From Lacibacter sp. H375 (lineage in GTDB: Bacteria > Bacteroidota > Bacteroidia > Chitinophagales > Chitinophagaceae), in NCBI RefSeq assembly GCF_037892425.1, contig NZ_JBBKTT010000001.1, positions 1,178,001 through 1,242,000 of the forward strand: DNA of 64,000 nucleotides, read 5' to 3'. The notes beneath the pieces were generated by a model. The model ran no database searches. It was not told the DNA's origin and saw nothing but the letters and a program-made list of their open reading frames with translations. The position numbers were made by a program, and so were the translations under genes. This document shows, in pieces, positions 60,752 through 64,000 of the stretch (within the stretch, counting starts at the first letter, position 1; each line of letters opens with the position of its first letter).

Positions 60752-61666
60752 TCAAGCACTTATGCGTTTTGCTTCGTTCTGCTTTTTGATAAATGAAATG
60801 ATGAGTCCGCTGATGATGATGCAAACAATGCCCAATAACGAAACACTGTCGGGAAAAGCATCGCCTAACATCATACCAATAAAGATGCTGAAGATGATGC
60901 CCGCATAGCTGATGGCAGAAACAACGCCTGCTTTATCTGCACCGTATGCTTTGGTAACGAAGTACTGACCAAACAATGCTGATGTGCCCATGAGTATAAC
61001 AGGAAACCATTCGGCTTGCTGAGGCCAGCGCCAGTTGATGAAAAGAACTTCATCGGCTGGTAATTGCAGCAGGTAACGAAGCAATGTAAAGAGTAAAGGC
61101 GCAAGCACACCTGTGAGTACAAAAGAGAGTACGATCACTCGTGTATCATAATATTTCGTTAGTCGACCAACTGTTAGGTAAGCTATTGCCGACAGAATGC
61201 CGCTCAACAATCCTGCAAGATGATAATACCAGGGAAAATGAATATTGGGTTTGTAGATGAGCAACATTCCTGCAAAGCCAAGCAACACTGCCAGTAACAC
61301 CCATCTGCCTTCGTATTCTCTAAATAAGAGAAATGAGAAGAGTGCAATAAACAAAGCAGAAGTAAGATTATAACTCATAGCCGTTCCCAATGGCAAATGC
61401 AGAATACAATAGAGTAACATGTAAACTGCTGAAGTGCCCATTAGTCCACGAAAGATGAGCCGGAGAAGTTTGCCACCTGTTTGTTCAGGTGCACGATTGA
61501 TCAAACTGATGGTTATAAATAATAATCCAATGCTGTTTCGCCAGAACACCAACTGTCCTGCATTAAAACTTCCTTTCAACGCTTTAGCAGCACCGCCCAT
61601 GATGGAAAATCCCAATGCTGCCAGCAACATGAAAAAAATGCCACGATATGTTGGAGAGATGTTCAA
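60752..61666 (-). CDS. EamA/DMT-family transporter
   Basis: 304 residues, ten TM helices in two EamA repeats. The opening YRGIFFMLLAALGFSIMGGAAKAL, LVFWRNSIGLLF, GTSAVYMLLYCILHLPLGTAMSYNLTSALF in part and the C-terminal GIMLGDAFPDSVSLLG-like region are typical. The start is a TTG 2 bases after the stop of the M24 peptidase gene; the next ATG (residue 13) would cut into the first helix. Overlapping design implies coupling with the peptidase. The exported or imported metabolite is unknown. Confidence 0.88.
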   Translation of the reverse strand: MNISPTYRGIFFMLLAALGFSIMGGAAKALKGSFNAGQLVFWRNSIGLLFITISLINRAPEQTGGKLLRLIFRGLMGTSAVYMLLYCILHLPLGTAMSYNLTSALFIALFSFLLFREYEGRWVLLAVLLGFAGMLLIYKPNIHFPWYYHLAGLLSGILSAIAYLTVGRLTKYYDTRVIVLSFVLTGVLAPLLFTLLRYLLQLPADEVLFINWRWPQQAEWFPVILMGTSALFGQYFVTKAYGADKAGVVSAISYAGIIFSIFIGMMLGDAFPDSVSLLGIVCIIISGLIISFIKKQNEAKRISA

Positions 61667-61668
61667 TG

Positions 61669-63009
61669 TTAATTGCCAACATTCTTGTTTGCTCTCGGCA
61701 CCAGGTAAATTTCTTTCTGTCTTCCGCCGATATAACGGAAACCATTCTCATCAAAATAACCATCCTGCTCCAGCATAATGCGTATGCTCTTTTTCCATTC
61801 GGGAATATCTGTTGCTGCGTTTAACTCAATGCTGTAAGCCGTTCTGTAATTCATTGGGAAATCGCCTGAACCCGGCACTCCGCCTTGTTGATCCCATAAA
61901 CCAATGGTTGGACCAGCTGCATGTCCGTGAAAACCTAACGGATGTGTGTAGATGGTTGCTGCAATATTTTCTTTCTTTGCTTGTGCCAATGCATCAGCAA
62001 GGATCTGGTTTCCTGTTTTATCTTTCTTGAATTGTGATGTAAGAATATCTTGTAAACGATTTGCTTTTGCAAATGCATCACGAATAGATTTTGGCACTTC
62101 TGTTTCTCCCGGCTTTAATACATAAGCATGTTCCTGCACATCGGTATTCAATCGCAGATAAGTTATACCAATATCAACATGTAAAAGATCGCCCGGTTGA
62201 ATCACATCATCTTTTGGACGATTGGAAAAACTCCGCAAGTGTTCAAAGCTTTCCGGATCGTTCCGTTGAACTGATACGGAAGGATGAAACCATGTGCTGT
62301 AGCCCATGCTTCTGATCTTTTCACGGAACCACCATACTACATCATCAGTTGTTGTAACACCAGGCGTAATTACTTTTTCAGAAAATCCTTCCTCAATAAT
62401 TTTTCTTGTTTCATACACAAGTTGCGGATAGATCTGCATCTCACGTTCTGTTCTTGTTTCTAACCAATTAACAGCAAGCGTTTCTGCACTCACCACTTTT
62501 GATTTGAAAGCGGCAGGTAACTTTTGCATCATCTCGTTGTAATCTGTTACATCCATTCCATCTGCATGACCAAAATGAGTGGAGGTGTTGATGCCGATCT
62601 TATTTGGATTTCTTGTTGTGATGATGTTCATCAATGCATCCCACTGATTGGGAAATTTCTGCAAATCCCATTCAGCTTTGATGTTCTCACCTACATTGTA
62701 ACGGGCAATGGCGAGTTTTTCAAAAACTTTCTTTTCAGGATTATTATAAAATACAATGATGGTTCTGCGGCGTGCAGAGATCCAGGTTGAAGGAAGCATG
62801 GTGCGTATAACAGGATCTTCATTGTACTCTCTTGAAACAATCACCCATAAATCAATACCATTGCGTTCCATTAATACCGGTAACAGGTTGTTGAAACGAT
62901 CGGCAAGAATTTCATCGATGACTTTCGCCTGCTCACGCATGGGAAGCACTTGCGCATGACTAAAACAAACAGACGTAAGTATAAGAAGGAGTAAAAAATA
63001 TTTTTTCAT
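61669..63009 (-). CDS. Exported M24-family metallopeptidase (aminopeptidase P-like)
   Basis: 446 residues with a signal peptide (FLLLLILTSVCFSHAQ). The C-terminal pita-bread fold shows the five metal ligands: LLHVDIGITYLRLNTD (two aspartates), GFHGHAAGPTIG (histidine), YSIELN (glutamate) and IMLEQDGYF (glutamate). The N-terminal 170 residues are the creatinase-like domain. It should remove N-terminal residues before proline in the periplasm. The DMT transporter follows at once. Confidence 0.88.
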   Translation of the reverse strand: MKKYFLLLLILTSVCFSHAQVLPMREQAKVIDEILADRFNNLLPVLMERNGIDLWVIVSREYNEDPVIRTMLPSTWISARRRTIIVFYNNPEKKVFEKLAIARYNVGENIKAEWDLQKFPNQWDALMNIITTRNPNKIGINTSTHFGHADGMDVTDYNEMMQKLPAAFKSKVVSAETLAVNWLETRTEREMQIYPQLVYETRKIIEEGFSEKVITPGVTTTDDVVWWFREKIRSMGYSTWFHPSVSVQRNDPESFEHLRSFSNRPKDDVIQPGDLLHVDIGITYLRLNTDVQEHAYVLKPGETEVPKSIRDAFAKANRLQDILTSQFKKDKTGNQILADALAQAKKENIAATIYTHPLGFHGHAAGPTIGLWDQQGGVPGSGDFPMNYRTAYSIELNAATDIPEWKKSIRIMLEQDGYFDENGFRYIGGRQKEIYLVPRANKNVGN

Positions 63010-63082
63010 ACATTTTATTTACGTGTTCGAATGTACGAAAGCCGAAAAGTATTACCTGTGTAAGAAAATGAGTAGAAAAAAG

Positions 63083-63112
63083 TTTGTGGAATGAATTTTT
63101 ACATTATTTTAG
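63083..63112 (+). promoter_or_regulatory. Candidate upstream promoter of the helical protein gene
   Basis: TTTG at 63083-63086 and TATTTTAG at 63105-63112, 18 bases apart, resemble the -33/-7 pair. It would give a leader of about 290 bases that contains the hairpin and the direct repeats. Confidence 0.4.
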
Positions 63113-63157
63113 CAAACCTTTTAAAAGAAAAAGGTCACCTGTAGAAACAGCTGACCG

Positions 63158-63178
63158 TTAACGATTGCTTGCCATATA
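63158..63178 (+). repeat. Direct repeat, copy 1
   Basis: TTAACGATTGC followed by T and TGCCATATA; differs from copy 2 at one base. Confidence 0.8.
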
Positions 63179-63249
63179 AAAAAATAGTTCTGTATCTTTA
63201 TCGACCACTTTAAGTGGTTTGATTCTTGGCCGTTTACGATGCTTCCCCT

Positions 63250-63270
63250 TTAACGATTGCCTGCCATATA
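63250..63270 (+). repeat. Direct repeat, copy 2
   Basis: TTAACGATTGC followed by C and TGCCATATA, 92 bases from copy 1. Confidence 0.8.
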
Positions 63271-63411
63271 CTTTTTAAGCCCGAATCCGAGACAAAAATA
63301 ATCTTGTTGTTTTTGTGCTTCAAATCAAATAACGGGTCTTTTTATGACGTCAAAGTCGGGGAAAGACAGTGAAACACAGACAGGACAAGGGTTTCAGGAA
63401 AAAAAAACATT

Positions 63412-64000
63412 ATGGCCAACAGGTTTTCAGATACATTATTTCAATTAGTTCACTCCCTCGAAAAAGCCGAGAAACGACATTTTAAACTCTACATCAAGCG
63501 TAGTTCTTCAAAAGAAGACCTTAAGATCATCCAGCTTTTTGATGCATTAGACAAAATGCAAGAGTATGATGAACATGTTTTGCTGCGCAAGCTCACTGAT
63601 AACAGTAAAACAAAACTCGCCAACCTTAAAACACATTTGTACAAAGAATTATTGGCCAGTTTACGTTTATTGAAAACAGGCGAGAATGTGGATCTGCAAT
63701 TAAGTGAACACTTAGACAATGCCCGCTTACTTTATAATAAAGGATTAAAGCAACAAGCATTACGCATCATTGAAAAAGCAAAAGAACTTGCACGTGTTAA
63801 TCAAAAAATGAACACGCTTGTACAGTTGATCTCTCTTGAAAAGAAAATTGAAACACTTCATATTACACGTAGTTCTACTGATAAGACAGAGATGATGGCT
63901 GAAGAAGCGTTTCAGATCAGCAGTCATATTGATCGTGTAACACGTTTATCAAATCTTGCATTGTTGTTGTATCGCTGGTATGTATTGAACGGACATGCAC
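63412..64000 (+). CDS. Helical (TPR-like) protein, 3' end outside window
   Basis: ATG 63412 opens a frame that stays open to the end of the window (196 codons), so the gene is cut. The translation begins MANRFSDTLFQLVHSLEKAEKRH and is wholly helical, with heptad-like helices such as HLDNARLLYNKGLKQQALRI, where the NKGLKQQALRI turn looks like a TPR. There is no signal peptide, so it is cytoplasmic. I recall similar tetratricopeptide-like proteins from Chitinophagaceae with no known role. Confidence 0.75.
   Translation, partial: MANRFSDTLFQLVHSLEKAEKRHFKLYIKRSSSKEDLKIIQLFDALDKMQEYDEHVLLRKLTDNSKTKLANLKTHLYKELLASLRLLKTGENVDLQLSEHLDNARLLYNKGLKQQALRIIEKAKELARVNQKMNTLVQLISLEKKIETLHITRSSTDKTEMMAEEAFQISSHIDRVTRLSNLALLLYRWYVLNGHA

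Larger units (their letters stand above)
63010..63411 (+). other. Repeat-bearing intergenic region
   Basis: 402 bases with no gene that I can support. Contents: a promoter-like pair at 63083-63112; a hairpin GGTCA...TGACC at 63133-63156; two direct repeats (TTAACGATTGC-Y-TGCCATATA at 63158-63178 and 63250-63270) with a degenerate third copy near 63230; and the palindrome CCACTTTAAGTGG at 63205-63217. Each direct repeat contains a TTG, and behind the first one TATCTTTA stands 21 bases on, so the repeats may be promoter or operator units of the downstream gene. Confidence 0.55.

Overview
The window reads as chromosomal DNA of a Bacteroidota bacterium, most likely a member of the Chitinophagaceae (order Chitinophagales); this is inferred, not searched. 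The signs are AT-rich coding sequence, secreted proteins whose signal peptides end in -AQ, a TonB receptor with a carboxypeptidase-like N-terminal domain, TAnnTTTG-type promoter boxes, alpha-beta fused oxo-acid dehydrogenase E1, menaquinone made by the futalosine route (mqnC), and the Bacteroidota arginine pathway that carbamoylates an N-acyl-ornithine. No rRNA, tRNA, CRISPR array, prophage or insertion sequence was found.

Layout. 1-10.2 kb (+): a DUF2306-like membrane protein cut by the window edge, an exported M20 amidohydrolase, an acyltransferase-3 membrane protein, a tandem array of four paralogous single-TM proteins with a conserved EVHHHxH...KKNWKSYFWEF signature plus a truncated fifth head and an inserted NTF2-like gene, then an agmatine-deiminase-family lipoprotein and an APC permease. 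10.4-22.4 kb (+): a signalling block with a 2313-residue soluble histidine kinase built from ten ~187-residue sensor modules, a TPR/TM histidine kinase with an almost identical catalytic core, a single-domain response regulator, a response regulator fused to a class III nucleotide cyclase, a YitT-like membrane protein and an HD-domain protein. 22.5-29.1 kb (+): a DUF2490-like protein followed by a catabolic run (penicillin-acylase-type amidase, N-acyl-D-amino-acid deacylase, DmpA-type aminopeptidase, class IV aminotransferase) that fits breakdown of acylated or D-residue-containing peptides. 29.1-38 kb: an ABC exporter, an exported archaemetzincin, fused E1, small secreted and membrane proteins, and a TonB-dependent receptor. 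38-42 kb (-): a protease operon of a retropepsin-like PDZ protein and an active/inactive M16 pair. 42-52 kb: mqnC and assorted small genes. 52-60.5 kb (-): a complete eight-gene arginine operon closed by an intrinsic terminator and preceded by a GC-rich, foldable leader. 60.7-64 kb: a DMT transporter and M24 peptidase, then a ~400-bp repeat-bearing intergenic region and the start of a helical protein cut by the window end.

The least explained items are the modular giant kinase, the EVHHH array with its truncated head, the arginine-operon leader, the non-canonical residue at the substrate-specificity position of the transcarbamylase, and heptanucleotide arrays inside the E1 linker.
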